DNA of 64,000 bases from Arthrobacter citreus (GTDB lineage: Bacteria; Actinomycetota; Actinomycetes; Actinomycetales; Micrococcaceae). Both the position numbers and the translations under genes were made by a program. This document shows, one piece after another, positions 22,572 through 31,173 of this stretch (position 1 is its first letter; each line of letters starts with the position of its first letter). The notes under the pieces were generated by a model. The model searched no databases, was not told the origin of the DNA, and was given only the letters and a program-made list of their open reading frames with translations. Location: NCBI RefSeq assembly GCF_038405225.1, contig NZ_CP151657.1, positions 1,240,001 to 1,304,000 of the forward strand. The letters run 5' to 3'.

Positions 22572-23687
22572 CTATGCCTCTTTTGCCTTGTCCAGTGCGG
22601 TCTTCACGGTCTCCAGGAGCTCTCCCCAGCTGACCACGAACTTGTCCAAACCTTCGGTTTCCAACTGTTCGACAACGTCGGAGTAGGAAACGCCGAGGGC
22701 ATCCAGCTGGTCCAGCAGTTCGCCGGAAGCGGCGTAGGTGCCGCTGACGGTGTCTCCGGTCACCTCACCATGGTCGGCCGTGGCGTCCAGCGTCTTTTCC
22801 GGCATCGTGTTGACGGTGTGCGGAGCAACCAGCCCGGTCACGTACAGGGTGTCCGGCAGGGCCGGGTCCTTGACGCCGGTGGAGGCCCACAGCGGACGCT
22901 GGGCGTTGGCGCCGGCGGCAGCCAGCACCTGCCAGCGCTCGGTGGCGAACTGCTCTTCGAAGACCTGGTACGCCAGGCGGGCGTTGGCCAGGCCGGCCTG
23001 CCCCTTGAGCGCCTTGGCCTCATCGGTGCCGATGCCGTCCAGGCGCTTGTCGATCTCGGCGTCCACGCGGGACACGAAGAACGAGGCGACGGAGTGGATC
23101 TTGGACAGGTCGTGTCCGTTTTCCTTTGCCTGCTCAATGCCCACCATGTAGGCGTTGATGACTTCGCGGTAGCGCTCCAGCGAGAAGATCAGCGTCACGT
23201 TCACGCTGATTCCGGCAGCCAGCGTCGCGGAGATCGCGGGCAGGCCTTCCTTGGTGGCGGGAATCTTGATCAGCACGTTGTAGCGGCCAACCTTGTCGAA
23301 CAGTTCGCGGGCTTCCTTGATGGTGCCCTCGGTGTCCCGGGACAGCCGGGGGTCAACCTCGATGGAAACGCGGCCGTCCACGCCGTGGGTGGCCTCGGCC
23401 ACCGGTGCGAAGACGTCGCAGGCCTGGATGACGTCGTCGGTGGTGATTTCGAAGACGGCCTTGTCCACGTCGGCGCCCGAGCGGGCAAGCTGCTGGACCT
23501 GCGCGGCGTAGGATTCGCCGTTGGCCAGGGCTGCGGCAAAGATGCTCGGGTTGGTGGTCACGCCAACCACGTTCTTGGTGTCAATGAGGTCCTTGAGGGA
23601 ACCCGAGACGATGCGTTCGCGGGACAGGTCGTCCAGCCAGATGGATACGCCGGCTTCGGAAAGCTGCGCGGTAGGGGTGGAAGTCAT
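22572..23687 (-). CDS. tal: Transaldolase
   Basis: Transfers a dihydroxyacetone unit between sugar phosphates in the non-oxidative pentose phosphate pathway. The 371-residue protein is of the long bacterial/plant-like Tal class. It has the N-terminal [21 protein letters not shown] (about 42-50) and the Schiff-base Lys in [12 protein letters not shown] (about residue 140). It lies 23 bp after tkt and 5 bp before pgi, within the same operon. An AAGGAG-type site precedes the ATG. Confidence 0.97.
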   Translation of the reverse strand: MTSTPTAQLSEAGVSIWLDDLSRERIVSGSLKDLIDTKNVVGVTTNPSIFAAALANGESYAAQVQQLARSGADVDKAVFEITTDDVIQACDVFAPVAEATHGVDGRVSIEVDPRLSRDTEGTIKEARELFDKVGRYNVLIKIPATKEGLPAISATLAAGISVNVTLIFSLERYREVINAYMVGIEQAKENGHDLSKIHSVASFFVSRVDAEIDKRLDGIGTDEAKALKGQAGLANARLAYQVFEEQFATERWQVLAAAGANAQRPLWASTGVKDPALPDTLYVTGLVAPHTVNTMPEKTLDATADHGEVTGDTVSGTYAASGELLDQLDALGVSYSDVVEQLETEGLDKFVVSWGELLETVKTALDKAKEA

Positions 23688-23710
23688 GAATTATCTCCTT
23701 GTTGCTGGAA

Positions 23711-25909
23711 TTACTTCTGGTCGCCGGTTTCGGTGGACTCTTCACCCGAGGGAGCGGCAGTGGTGCCGGCCGGCGGGGTGTCCGAACCGTGGGCAGCAGC
23801 CAGGGAATCCCGGGCCGCTTCAGCCACGGCCTCGGCGGTGATGCCGAACTCGCGGTACAGGGTCTTGTAGTCGGCGGAGGCACCGAAGTGCTCCAGCGAT
23901 ACGCTGCGGCCGGCGTCGCCAACCAGCTCGCGCCAGCCCTGGGCGATTCCGGCTTCCACCGAGACGCGGGCCTTGATGTCCTTCGGCAGGACGGCTTCGC
24001 GGTACTCGGCATCCTGCTTGTTGAACCACTCGACGCTGGGCATCGAGATGACACGGGCGGCAATTCCCTCGGCAGCCAGGGCTTCGCGGGCCGCTACGGC
24101 CAGCTGGACCTCGGAGCCGGTGCCGATGAGGATGACCTCGGGGGTCACCACGGCGCCGTCACGGACTGCTTCGGCCAGCACGTAGCCGCCGCGGGAAACG
24201 CCGTCGGCGGAGGCGAAGGACTCAGCCGTGGCTGCGCCGTCGCCGCGTTCGTACGTGGGAATGTTCTGGCGGGTCAGGACAATTCCGGCCGGATTCTCCG
24301 TGTTTTCGAGGATGGTCTTCCAGGCCACGGCCACTTCATTGGCGTCGCCGGGACGGACAACGTCCAGTCCCGGAATGGCGCGCAGCGAGGCGAGCTGCTC
24401 CACCGGCTGGTGGGTGGGGCCGTCCTCGCCCAGGCCAATGGAGTCGTGCGTCCAGACGTAGACGGACGGAACACCCATCAGGGCGCCGAGGCGGATGGCG
24501 GGGCGCTGGTAGTCGCTGAAGATCAGGAACGTGCCGGAGAACGCGCGGGTGCCGCTGTGCATGGTGATGCCGTTGACGATCGCCGCGGCGGCGTGTTCGC
24601 GGATGCCGAAGTGCAGCACCCGGCCGTACGGGCCGCCGGACCAGGCGCTGGTCTGCCGGGAAGCGGGGATGAAGGAGGGCGATCCCTCAATGGTGGTGTT
24701 GTTGGACTCGGCCAGGTCGGCGGAGCCGCCCCACAGCTCGGGAAGTACCGGGCCAATGGCGGAGAGGACCTTGCCGGATGCGGCGCGGGTGGACATGTCC
24801 TTGCCGGCGTCGAACTCGGGCAGGTTCTTTTCCCAGCCGGAGGGGAGCGTGCCGTTGCTGATGCGCTCGAGGAGGGCGGCGCCGTCGGCGTTCGAAGCCT
24901 TCCAGGCCTCAAAACGCTCATCCCATTCGCGGTGCGCCTCGGAGCCGCGGGATACCACCTGGCGTGCGTGCTCCAGGACGGCGGAGTCCACGTCGAAGGA
25001 CTTCTCCGGGTCAAAGCCCAGGGCTTCCTTCAGCGCGGCAACTTCATCCTTGCCCAGGGCTGAACCGTGGATCTTGCCGGTGTTCTGCTTGTTCGGCGCC
25101 GGGTATCCGATGATGGTGCGCAGCGAGATGATGGACGGCTTTGACGTCTCCGCCTTGGCGGCGAGCAGCGCGTTGTACAGTTCGGCAACGTCTTCGACGT
25201 ATTCGCCGGTCTTGGTCCAGTCCACGCGCTGGGTGTGCCAGCCGTAGGCCTCGTAGCGCTTCAGGACATCTTCGGTGAAGGAGATGTCGGTGTCGTCCTC
25301 GATGGAGATGTGGTTCTCGTCGTAAATAACGACAAGGTTGCCAAGCTCCTGGTGGCCGGCCAGCGACGAAGCCTCGGACGTGACGCCCTCCTGCATGTCG
25401 CCGTCGGACGCGATCACCCAGATGGTGTGGTCGAACGGGCTCTCGCCCTGCGGCGCGTCGGCGTCGAGCAGGCCGCGGAGGCGGCGCTGGGCAAACGCGA
25501 AGCCCACGGAGGAAGCCAGGCCCTGGCCGAGCGGTCCGGTGGTGATTTCGACGCCGGCGGTGTGGCGGTACTCGGGGTGGCCCGGGGTCTTGGAGCCCCA
25601 GGTGCGCAGCGACTCGAGGTCACCGACCTCCAGTCCGTAACCGGACAGGAAGAGCTGGATGTAGAGCGTCAGCGATGTGTGCCCGGGGGAGAGGATGAAG
25701 CGGTCCCGGCCGGTCCACTGCGGATCCGAGGGATCGTGGCGCATCAGCTTCTGGAACAGCAGGTACGCTGCCGGCGCCAGGCTCATGGCAGTTCCCGGGT
25801 GTCCGTTGCCGACCTTCTCGACGGCGTCTGCTGCCAGCACGCGGGCAGTGTCCACGGCCTTCCGGTCCAGATCTGTCCAGGTCAGTTCTTGCTCTTCCAT
25901 ATGTGGCAC
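23711..25909 (-). CDS. tkt: Transketolase
   Basis: A thiamine-diphosphate enzyme moving two-carbon units, first gene of the pentose-phosphate operon. About 730 residues: the N-terminal pyrophosphate domain (NGHPGTAMSLAP, SPGHTSLTLY, SDGDMQEGVTSEA with the ThDP motif continuing to the conserved Asn in IYDENHISIE), the central pyrimidine domain (FGIREHAAAAI, WTHDSIGLGEDGPTHQP) and the C-terminal domain. GTG 25909 has GAGAGGGG about 10 nt upstream. ATG 25900 (protein starting MEEQELTW) is an equally used alternative in relatives. The last ~20 residues are low-complexity Thr/Pro/Ala. Confidence 0.97.
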   Translation of the reverse strand: MPHMEEQELTWTDLDRKAVDTARVLAADAVEKVGNGHPGTAMSLAPAAYLLFQKLMRHDPSDPQWTGRDRFILSPGHTSLTLYIQLFLSGYGLEVGDLESLRTWGSKTPGHPEYRHTAGVEITTGPLGQGLASSVGFAFAQRRLRGLLDADAPQGESPFDHTIWVIASDGDMQEGVTSEASSLAGHQELGNLVVIYDENHISIEDDTDISFTEDVLKRYEAYGWHTQRVDWTKTGEYVEDVAELYNALLAAKAETSKPSIISLRTIIGYPAPNKQNTGKIHGSALGKDEVAALKEALGFDPEKSFDVDSAVLEHARQVVSRGSEAHREWDERFEAWKASNADGAALLERISNGTLPSGWEKNLPEFDAGKDMSTRAASGKVLSAIGPVLPELWGGSADLAESNNTTIEGSPSFIPASRQTSAWSGGPYGRVLHFGIREHAAAAIVNGITMHSGTRAFSGTFLIFSDYQRPAIRLGALMGVPSVYVWTHDSIGLGEDGPTHQPVEQLASLRAIPGLDVVRPGDANEVAVAWKTILENTENPAGIVLTRQNIPTYERGDGAATAESFASADGVSRGGYVLAEAVRDGAVVTPEVILIGTGSEVQLAVAAREALAAEGIAARVISMPSVEWFNKQDAEYREAVLPKDIKARVSVEAGIAQGWRELVGDAGRSVSLEHFGASADYKTLYREFGITAEAVAEAARDSLAAAHGSDTPPAGTTAAPSGEESTETGDQK

Positions 25910-26302
25910 GTTTACCGGGCCCCTCTCTACTACGCATGACCGGCGCATCAAACGCCGGAGACTCCTGAACACGCTGGTTTTTCCAGTGCATCCGCTTGCT
26001 TAACCACCACAACAGCCGGAGCGGCAGAATCCATACCGGAAGACGGCATGTTTCTGTGCGCCCGGCGCTGCCCAGCGGCAATTTACCCGCCGCGGGAAAG
26101 GTCCGCTCCAACCTTATCCCGTAGGCGGGATCAATGGGCGTAACGTTTCCTTGACAGGGACTGCCGCGGCGCGGAGGCCTCCTGCGGGGGCAGATGCGGG
26201 CTCGGCGCAGGCGCGGCGGTTCAGGGCTTCGTTTTCTACAGCCGATAGAGGCTATGATGATGGTGGACTTTTCCGGCCCAGATTGGATGATGTGATCGCC
26301 CC
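25910..26302. promoter_or_regulatory. Divergent tkt / ctaB intergenic region
   Basis: 393 bp with no convincing gene. It must hold the promoters for the minus-strand tkt operon and the plus-strand ctaB. A TATGAT -10 candidate for ctaB lies at 26253-26258. A consensus TTGACA at 26151-26156 has no matching -10. A 13-codon open frame (26254-26295) ends 7 nt before ctaB; it is discussed in the findings. A short inverted repeat (TCCCG/CGGGA) occurs near 26117-26130. Confidence 0.4.
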
Positions 26303-27247
26303 GTGACAACGCAGCAAGCCCCCGCCGACCTTCCGGTGTTCACCGGCAAGATGACGGCAGGCCGTAAGCTCCGTGCTTATGTGGCTCTCACCAAGCCGCG
26401 GGTCATTGAACTGCTGCTGGTGACGACGCTGCCCACCATGATCTTCGCCGAGCGCGGACTGCCGGGCCTGTGGCTCGTCGTGGCCACCATGGTTGGCGGT
26501 GCCCTGGCGGCAGGCAGCGCCGGTGCGTTCAACTGCTACATCGACCGCGACATGGACAAGCTGATGAAGCGGACCAAGAACCGGCCGCTGGTGACCGGCG
26601 AGGTTTCCCCGCGGGAAGCGCTGGTTTTTGCCTGGATCCTTGGCATCATCTCGATTGCGCTGCTCTGGTTCGGCGCAAACCCGCTGACCGGCCTGCTCGG
26701 CGTCGGCGCCATCCTCCTGTACGTGGTCTTCTACACCCTGATCCTCAAGCGCCGCACCACCCAGAACATCGTATGGGGCGGTGCCGCCGGCTGCATGCCC
26801 GTGCTGATCGCCTGGGCCGCCGTGACCAACAGCGTGGAATGGCCGGCCTTCATCCTGTTCATGATCATCTTCCTGTGGACGCCGCCGCACTACTGGCCGC
26901 TGTCCATGAAGTACGGCGAGGATTACCGCAACGCATCGGTTCCCATGCTCGGAGCGGTGGCCGGCGCCAAGCTGGTTTCGGTCCAGGTTGTCCTGTACGC
27001 CTACGCCACCGTGGCCTGCTCGCTGCTGCTGGTTCCCGTTGGCGGCGCCGGCTGGGTCTACACGGTCGCGGCAGTCCTGAGCGGCGTCTGGTTCCTCGCT
27101 GAGACACACCGCCTGCACAGCCGCGCACAGCACGAAAACGTCACCGACAAGACCGCCATGAAGGTCTTCCACGGCTCCATCAGCTACTTGACCATCCTGT
27201 TCCTGGCGCTGGCCGTGGATCCGTTTGTGGGCGGTCCGCTGCTGTAG
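26303..27247 (+). CDS. ctaB: Protoheme IX farnesyltransferase (heme O synthase)
   Basis: Adds a farnesyl group to heme B, giving heme O for aa3-type cytochrome oxidase. The 314-residue polytopic UbiA-family protein has about nine membrane helices. The prenyl-diphosphate/Mg2+ motif is [20 protein letters not shown] (about 70-90), and the second Asp-rich loop is [17 protein letters not shown] start without a strong SD. It works with CtaA (28279-29322) and SURF1 (46170-47048). It is followed by a good terminator. Confidence 0.96.
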   Translation: MTTQQAPADLPVFTGKMTAGRKLRAYVALTKPRVIELLLVTTLPTMIFAERGLPGLWLVVATMVGGALAAGSAGAFNCYIDRDMDKLMKRTKNRPLVTGEVSPREALVFAWILGIISIALLWFGANPLTGLLGVGAILLYVVFYTLILKRRTTQNIVWGGAAGCMPVLIAWAAVTNSVEWPAFILFMIIFLWTPPHYWPLSMKYGEDYRNASVPMLGAVAGAKLVSVQVVLYAYATVACSLLLVPVGGAGWVYTVAAVLSGVWFLAETHRLHSRAQHENVTDKTAMKVFHGSISYLTILFLALAVDPFVGGPLL

Positions 27248-27320
27248 GCGCTGCCGGGCAAAGTGCCGCGCGTTGAGGCCGGCAGGCAGCCGGACTCATC
27301 CAGGACCAATAACGAGTAAA

Positions 27321-27354
27321 GGGAAGGGCCGGAGAATCAACTCCGGCCCTTCCC
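27321..27354. terminator. Terminator between ctaB and the excalibur gene
   Basis: A perfect 14-bp stem, GGGAAGGGCCGGAG with CTCCGGCCCTTCCC, with an AATCAA loop; preceded by AAA and followed by CTT. It lies between convergent genes and can act in both directions. Confidence 0.75.
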
Positions 27355-27389
27355 CTTAGCTTTGGTCACTTCATGCGGCCGGGCAGCCG

Positions 27390-27740
27390 TTAGCGCTTCT
27401 CGCAGGCGATGCCGTCCTTATCCCGGTCACTCTTGGCGTTGGCGGCATACACAGCGTTGTTCTTGGTGAAGTTCCTGACCGGCTTGGTTTTGCCGGCTAC
27501 CCGGTCCACGGCGCCGGATTTGCCCACTCCATGCGGATACACGCGGTTCAGGGCTGTGCAGTTCGCATACTTCTTGGCGGCGGGGGCCTTGGCCGCTGCG
27601 GCTGCCGCGACCCTGTCGACGCCGGCAGGCGAAGCCGCGGCGGCCGGCACGGCGCCCAGTGTCAGGGTCAGTGCTGCTGCGGCCAGCAGGGCCGCGCCGC
27701 TGCGGCGAAGGCGTGCGGCACGGGTCATCATTTTGGGCAT
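27390..27740 (-). CDS. Secreted excalibur calcium-binding domain protein
   Basis: A 116-residue exported protein. It has an N-terminal signal peptide (RRSGAALLAAAALTLTLGAV, cleavage probably after AAA near residue 35), an Ala/Lys-rich linker and a C-terminal excalibur domain (YANCTALNRVYPHGVGK ... DRDKDGIACE), whose DxDxDGxxCE loop resembles an EF-hand calcium site with two cysteines likely paired. Function is unknown; such domains often occur in cell-wall or nuclease proteins. The start is uncertain: ATG 27740, with in-frame ATGs at 27731 and 27728, none with a strong SD. Confidence 0.85.
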   Translation of the reverse strand: MPKMMTRAARLRRSGAALLAAAALTLTLGAVPAAAASPAGVDRVAAAAAAKAPAAKKYANCTALNRVYPHGVGKSGAVDRVAGKTKPVRNFTKNNAVYAANAKSDRDKDGIACEKR

Positions 27741-27925
27741 AGTGGGCCATTCTTGATGGAAGGAGGACGTAAGAGAACGCTCTGACGCCTCGGTCACACT
27801 ACCCTGAGCCGTCACATGTGCGGCGCGGAAGGCCATCTCCGGTGCCTGCGTGTCGCGTTCACACCGAATCCAGTCCAGCGAACTGAGGCAATCCGCGGGG
27901 TTCCCGTTTCCGGTAGTTTGGCGGA

Positions 27926-28014
27926 CGGGCGGACGGCTGACGGGCGGACGGGCGGGCAGCTGATCATGAGCCCGCGAGCAAGCTGAAAGACCGGAGGAAG
28001 CTCCGGTCCTTTTT
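27926..28014 (+). ncRNA. Candidate orphan small RNA (about 88 nt)
   Basis: A -10 like TAGTTT at 27914-27919 predicts a start near 27926, and a canonical intrinsic terminator ends at about 28014 with no coding gene of any size in between on this strand (only a 6-codon frame, 27966-27986). The 5' part is a run of GACGGGCG-type short repeats (27921-27959). No known RNA family is recognised. Speculative until transcription is shown. Confidence 0.3.
27989..28014 (+). terminator. Orphan intrinsic terminator, plus strand
   Basis: GACCGGAG (27989-27996) pairs perfectly with CTCCGGTC (28001-28008) around a GAAG loop, followed by a CTTTTT run to 28014. No plus-strand gene precedes it within 700 bp, since ctaB already has its own terminator. 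Confidence 0.75.
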
Positions 28015-28041
28015 ACGCGTGGGATCGTGTTTGGAAATCCT

Positions 28042-28133
28042 TCGTGCAGATATGGGGCTTTGGCGGGATCCTTAGTGCAGATCAGGGGCTCAAAACGTCC
28101 AAAACAGGGGTTTTGGTCCCGTTATCTGCACGA
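28042..28133. repeat. Three-copy GTGCAGAT repeat, two direct and one inverted
   Basis: Copies at 28042-28066, 28073-28098 and (inverted) 28107-28133 share the core TNGTGCAGATNNGGGNC followed by an AAAAC-like tail. Copy 2 and the inverted copy 3 can fold into an imperfect hairpin. This resembles a small REP-like intergenic element. No coding potential is seen. Confidence 0.55.
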
Positions 28134-28187
28134 TAGATGCAGCTCCTCAAGCCCTGCAGAAGTGTTGCGGCCCGGCCGCAGCAAAAA

Positions 28188-28227
28188 CACCATGGGCCGG
28201 ACTCCCGAAGGAATCCGGCCCATGGTG
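28188..28227 (-). terminator. Terminator of the ABC-ctaA operon
   Basis: On the minus strand an 18-position stem (one mismatch; outer core CACCATGGGCCGGA) closes on a TTCG tetraloop and is followed by TTTTT. It lies about 50 bp after the ctaA stop. This is a textbook intrinsic terminator. Confidence 0.88.
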
Positions 28228-28278
28228 GGTGGCTTACAGCCCTAGATGTCTTCAGTCCAACCCTCGACGGGCGGCAAC

Positions 28279-29322
28279 CTACCGCCGCACGTTCGTCTTG
28301 GAAGCATCGCCAGTGGAAGCAGCCCCCTTGGAAGCGGTACCGCCGGCAGGGGCACCGGCATCGATGCCTGGCACTTTCTTGGAGAACCCGGTGAACACCA
28401 CATGGGCGGCTGCGGCCGTCAACAGCGATGCGCCGAGCATGTGCAGTCCCACCAGAACGATCGGCAGGTGCAGGAAGTGCTGGGTGTAGCCGATAACCGC
28501 CTGGACCAGAACCACTGCGGTCAGCAGCAGCAGCGAGGAACGAAGCCGTCCGTCGGTCGCATGGCGGTACACCAGGTAGAGGGCCACGATGAGGGCAAAA
28601 ACCAGCAGGTAAACGGGCACTACGTGGATCCGGGTCACCAGGTCCGGATCCAGCCCGTTGCGGGCCGCGCCGTGATCGCCGGCGTGGGGGCCGGAGCCCG
28701 TCACAACGACGCCCAGCAGCACGGAGAGCCCCGAGAGAACCCCCAGCGCACCCAGCAGCGGACGCAGGGTGCGGTTGGCCAGCGGACCGTTTGCGGATGC
28801 CAGCTGCCGGGGAGTGAGCCACGCGCGGTTGACCAGGACGGTGGCCAGCACAATCAGGACCATCGACACGATGAAGTGTCCGCCCACAATCCAGGGGTTC
28901 AGCCCGGTCCATACGGTGATCCCGCCCAGCAGGGCCTGGGCCGGAATGCCTGCCAGCAGGAAGACGGAGAGCTTGAACAGGTCGCCGCGCTCGGCCCGGG
29001 CCTTCCAGACGCTGAAGACCATGGCGAAGGCAATGGCGGCCAGCACAAAAGTGAGCAGCCGGTTGCCGAACTCAATAATCCCGTGCACGCCCATTTCCGG
29101 GGTGGTGGTCAGCGAGTCAGGGGTGCACAGCGGCCACTCCGGGCAGCCCAGCCCCGAGGCGGTCAGCCGGACAGCGCCGCCGGTCACGACAATTCCGATG
29201 TTGGCGGCCAGCGAGGCAACGGCCAGGGCACGCACCGTCTTCGACGCGGCGGGCGCACCGGATGCGGGGGAGGAATGTACCGGCTTACCGGTGGATGTGG
29301 GGATCACAGAATCTAACTCCAT
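28279..29322 (-). CDS. ctaA: Heme A synthase
   Basis: Oxidises heme O to heme A. The 347-residue protein has eight membrane helices, an invariant Glu/His loop GVHGIIEFGNRLLT (about 78-91), further His at GGHFIV, TRIHVV and VGLHML positions that bind heme, and the extracytoplasmic Cys pair in GLGCPEWPLC (about 57-66) typical of the Bacillus/actinobacterial type. The Ser/Ala/Gly-rich tail is unconserved. It overlaps the upstream permease gene by 10 bp, so heme A synthesis is co-expressed with that ABC transporter. Confidence 0.95.
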   Translation of the reverse strand: MELDSVIPTSTGKPVHSSPASGAPAASKTVRALAVASLAANIGIVVTGGAVRLTASGLGCPEWPLCTPDSLTTTPEMGVHGIIEFGNRLLTFVLAAIAFAMVFSVWKARAERGDLFKLSVFLLAGIPAQALLGGITVWTGLNPWIVGGHFIVSMVLIVLATVLVNRAWLTPRQLASANGPLANRTLRPLLGALGVLSGLSVLLGVVVTGSGPHAGDHGAARNGLDPDLVTRIHVVPVYLLVFALIVALYLVYRHATDGRLRSSLLLLTAVVLVQAVIGYTQHFLHLPIVLVGLHMLGASLLTAAAAHVVFTGFSKKVPGIDAGAPAGGTASKGAASTGDASKTNVRR

Positions 29323-30056
29323 TTAAACCATCGGACAGCAGCGAGGCCGCCCAGGATTGTCCACGCCAGCAGGATCAGCATGGCGGGGATATTGAAAACT
29401 GCGTCAATCAGTGCTGACCTCATGGCTTCTCCGAGTGCGGCGGAGGGCAGGATCTGGACGAAAGGCTGCATCACGTCGGGCAGGTTGACCGCCGGAATGA
29501 TGATGCCGCCCACTGCTGCCAACAGTATCCACAGCAGGTTGGTCACGGCCAGTGTTGCCTCCGGACGGGCGGTGCCGGCCACGAGAAGACCCAGCGCCGT
29601 AAAGGCGGCGGCCCCCAAAAGCAGCGACACCAGGGCAAGCGGAATTCCTGACCAGGACGGCTGCCAGCTGAAGAACGCGGCAACGATGCTCACCACGGCC
29701 ACCTGGATGACCAGGACGGCGACGACGGCGATGCCCTTGCCGGCGATCAGCCCGGTTTTCCCCAGGGGAGTGGTGGAAAGGAAGCGCAGGACGCCGTAGC
29801 GGCGGTCGAAGCCGGTGGCGATGCCCTGGCCGGTGAACGCGGTGGACATGGCGCACAGGGCCAGGATGCCCGGCGTCGCCATGTTCACCCTGGACGTGCC
29901 GTAACCGTCCAGGATGGGCGTAACGCACAGCGCCACCAGTGCCATCAGCGGCAGGAACACGGCGAGGATCAGCTGTTCGCCGTTGCGGAGCATGGTCAGC
30001 GCCTCGTAGCGGCCCTGGTTCAGGATGCGGGCCGGCAGGGATGCGGGGGCGCTCAT
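29313..30056 (-). CDS. ABC-2 type transporter permease
   Basis: A 247-residue membrane protein with about six helices and the ABC-2 fold pattern (a short N-terminal cytoplasmic stretch, FSTTPLGKTGLIAGK-like amphipathic segment, then GLLVAGTARPEATLAVTNL). It is joined by a 4-bp ATGA overlap to its ATPase gene upstream and overlaps ctaA downstream. Equivalent transporters sit beside ctaA/ctaB and suf genes in mycobacteria. A link to heme or cytochrome assembly is plausible by context only; the substrate is unknown. Confidence 0.87.
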   Translation of the reverse strand: MSAPASLPARILNQGRYEALTMLRNGEQLILAVFLPLMALVALCVTPILDGYGTSRVNMATPGILALCAMSTAFTGQGIATGFDRRYGVLRFLSTTPLGKTGLIAGKGIAVVAVLVIQVAVVSIVAAFFSWQPSWSGIPLALVSLLLGAAAFTALGLLVAGTARPEATLAVTNLLWILLAAVGGIIIPAVNLPDVMQPFVQILPSAALGEAMRSALIDAVFNIPAMLILLAWTILGGLAAVRWFKWS

Positions 30057-31012
30057 CGGATTTCCCTTCCGGACAGGTCAAGGAAGACGTCTTCCAGGGA
30101 ACGCGAGGCCATGTGGACGGCCGCCGGAAGCAGGTCCAGGCGGGCCCACCAGGAGGCCAGCGTGGCAAGATCGGCAGGCGTGATGACACCGCGGAGGGTG
30201 TAATGGCCGGGCACGGGCTCGGCGGCCGTCAGATGCGGGAGTCCGGCGCCGGACAGATCAAGGCCGGGTGCGGCGTCGAACGTCAGCAGCCGCTGTTCGG
30301 CGAGCTCGCCGGTCTGGGCGGTCAGTTCCGCCACCGTGCCCTGCGCCACGGTTTTGCCCGCATCGATGATATAGACGTAGTCGGCGAGTCTCTGCGCGTC
30401 GTCCATCAGATGGGTGGTGAGGATGATGCCGAGGCCTTCGCTGCGCAGTTCCGCAATCAGGTCAAAGACAATCTGGCGTGACTGTGGATCCAATCCTGCG
30501 CTGGGCTCATCCAGGAACAGCACTTCCGGACGGCCGATCAGCGCGGCCGCCATGGCCAGACGCTGCTTCTGCCCGCCGGAGAGCCTGCGGATGTTGGAAT
30601 TGGCGAAACTGCCGATGCCCAGCCGGGCCACCAGCTCGTCAACGGGACGGGGATCGGCGTACATGGAAGCAATGTGGTGCAGCAGGGGAACGGGGCGGGC
30701 CGACGGCGGGAGGCCGCCGTCCTGCAGCATGACGCCCACGCGGCTGCGCAGCTCGGCTCCGGCGCCGTAGGGGTCCTGGCCCAGCAGGCGCACTTCGCCG
30801 CCGTTGATGGGCTGCAGGCCCTGGGCGCATTCAAGGGTGGTGGTTTTTCCCGCGCCATTGGCGCCGAGCAGGGCAGTGACTGACCCGCGGTGGGCGGTGA
30901 AATCCACGCCCGCCAGCACGCGGATCATTTTGCCGTCGAGACCGGCTACCGGACCGCAGTCCTTAATCAGGCCCTTTATGGTCAGGCAGGGTTCATCGTT
31001 AGGCACTGTCAT
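30053..31012 (-). CDS. ABC transporter ATP-binding protein
   Basis: A 319-residue ATPase partner of the permease at 29313-30056. Walker A is GANGAGKTTT (about 49-58), signature LSGGQKQR, Walker B VLFLDEPSAGLDP, switch His in LTTHLMDDAQ. The C-terminal ~90 residues form the extension found in the DrrA/NatA class of exporters. The gene starts 161 bp from and divergent to sufR, so shared control by the SufR region is possible. Confidence 0.93.
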   Translation of the reverse strand: MTVPNDEPCLTIKGLIKDCGPVAGLDGKMIRVLAGVDFTAHRGSVTALLGANGAGKTTTLECAQGLQPINGGEVRLLGQDPYGAGAELRSRVGVMLQDGGLPPSARPVPLLHHIASMYADPRPVDELVARLGIGSFANSNIRRLSGGQKQRLAMAAALIGRPEVLFLDEPSAGLDPQSRQIVFDLIAELRSEGLGIILTTHLMDDAQRLADYVYIIDAGKTVAQGTVAELTAQTGELAEQRLLTFDAAPGLDLSGAGLPHLTAAEPVPGHYTLRGVITPADLATLASWWARLDLLPAAVHMASRSLEDVFLDLSGREIR

Positions 31013-31049
31013 ATTCTACGTTAGGTAGTACAGCCGGATGCACCCCGGT

Positions 31050-31082
31050 GGAGGACGAGCGGAGGACGCGTGGAGGACGCCG
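31050..31082 (+). repeat. Three 11-bp direct repeats in the ABC/sufR divergent region
   Basis: GGAGGACG occurs at 31050, 31061 and 31072, i.e. exactly 11 bp apart, each followed by a G/C trinucleotide. The spacing is about one helical turn, so the three copies face the same side of the DNA. They lie between two divergent start codons. Confidence 0.6.
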
Positions 31083-31173
31083 GGAGGCGGCCGGAGTGAG
31101 GCCGCTGCGGAGGGGAAGCCTGTCCTTAGTGGATTGCGGGAACAGATTAGGTCATGCTTGTGTTGTGTATTCT

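Noticed and set aside
26151-26156. Perfect TTGACA -35 on the plus strand before ctaB
   Set aside because: The matching -10 position (about 26174-26179) is GC-rich, and the hexamer is over 140 bp from the gene.
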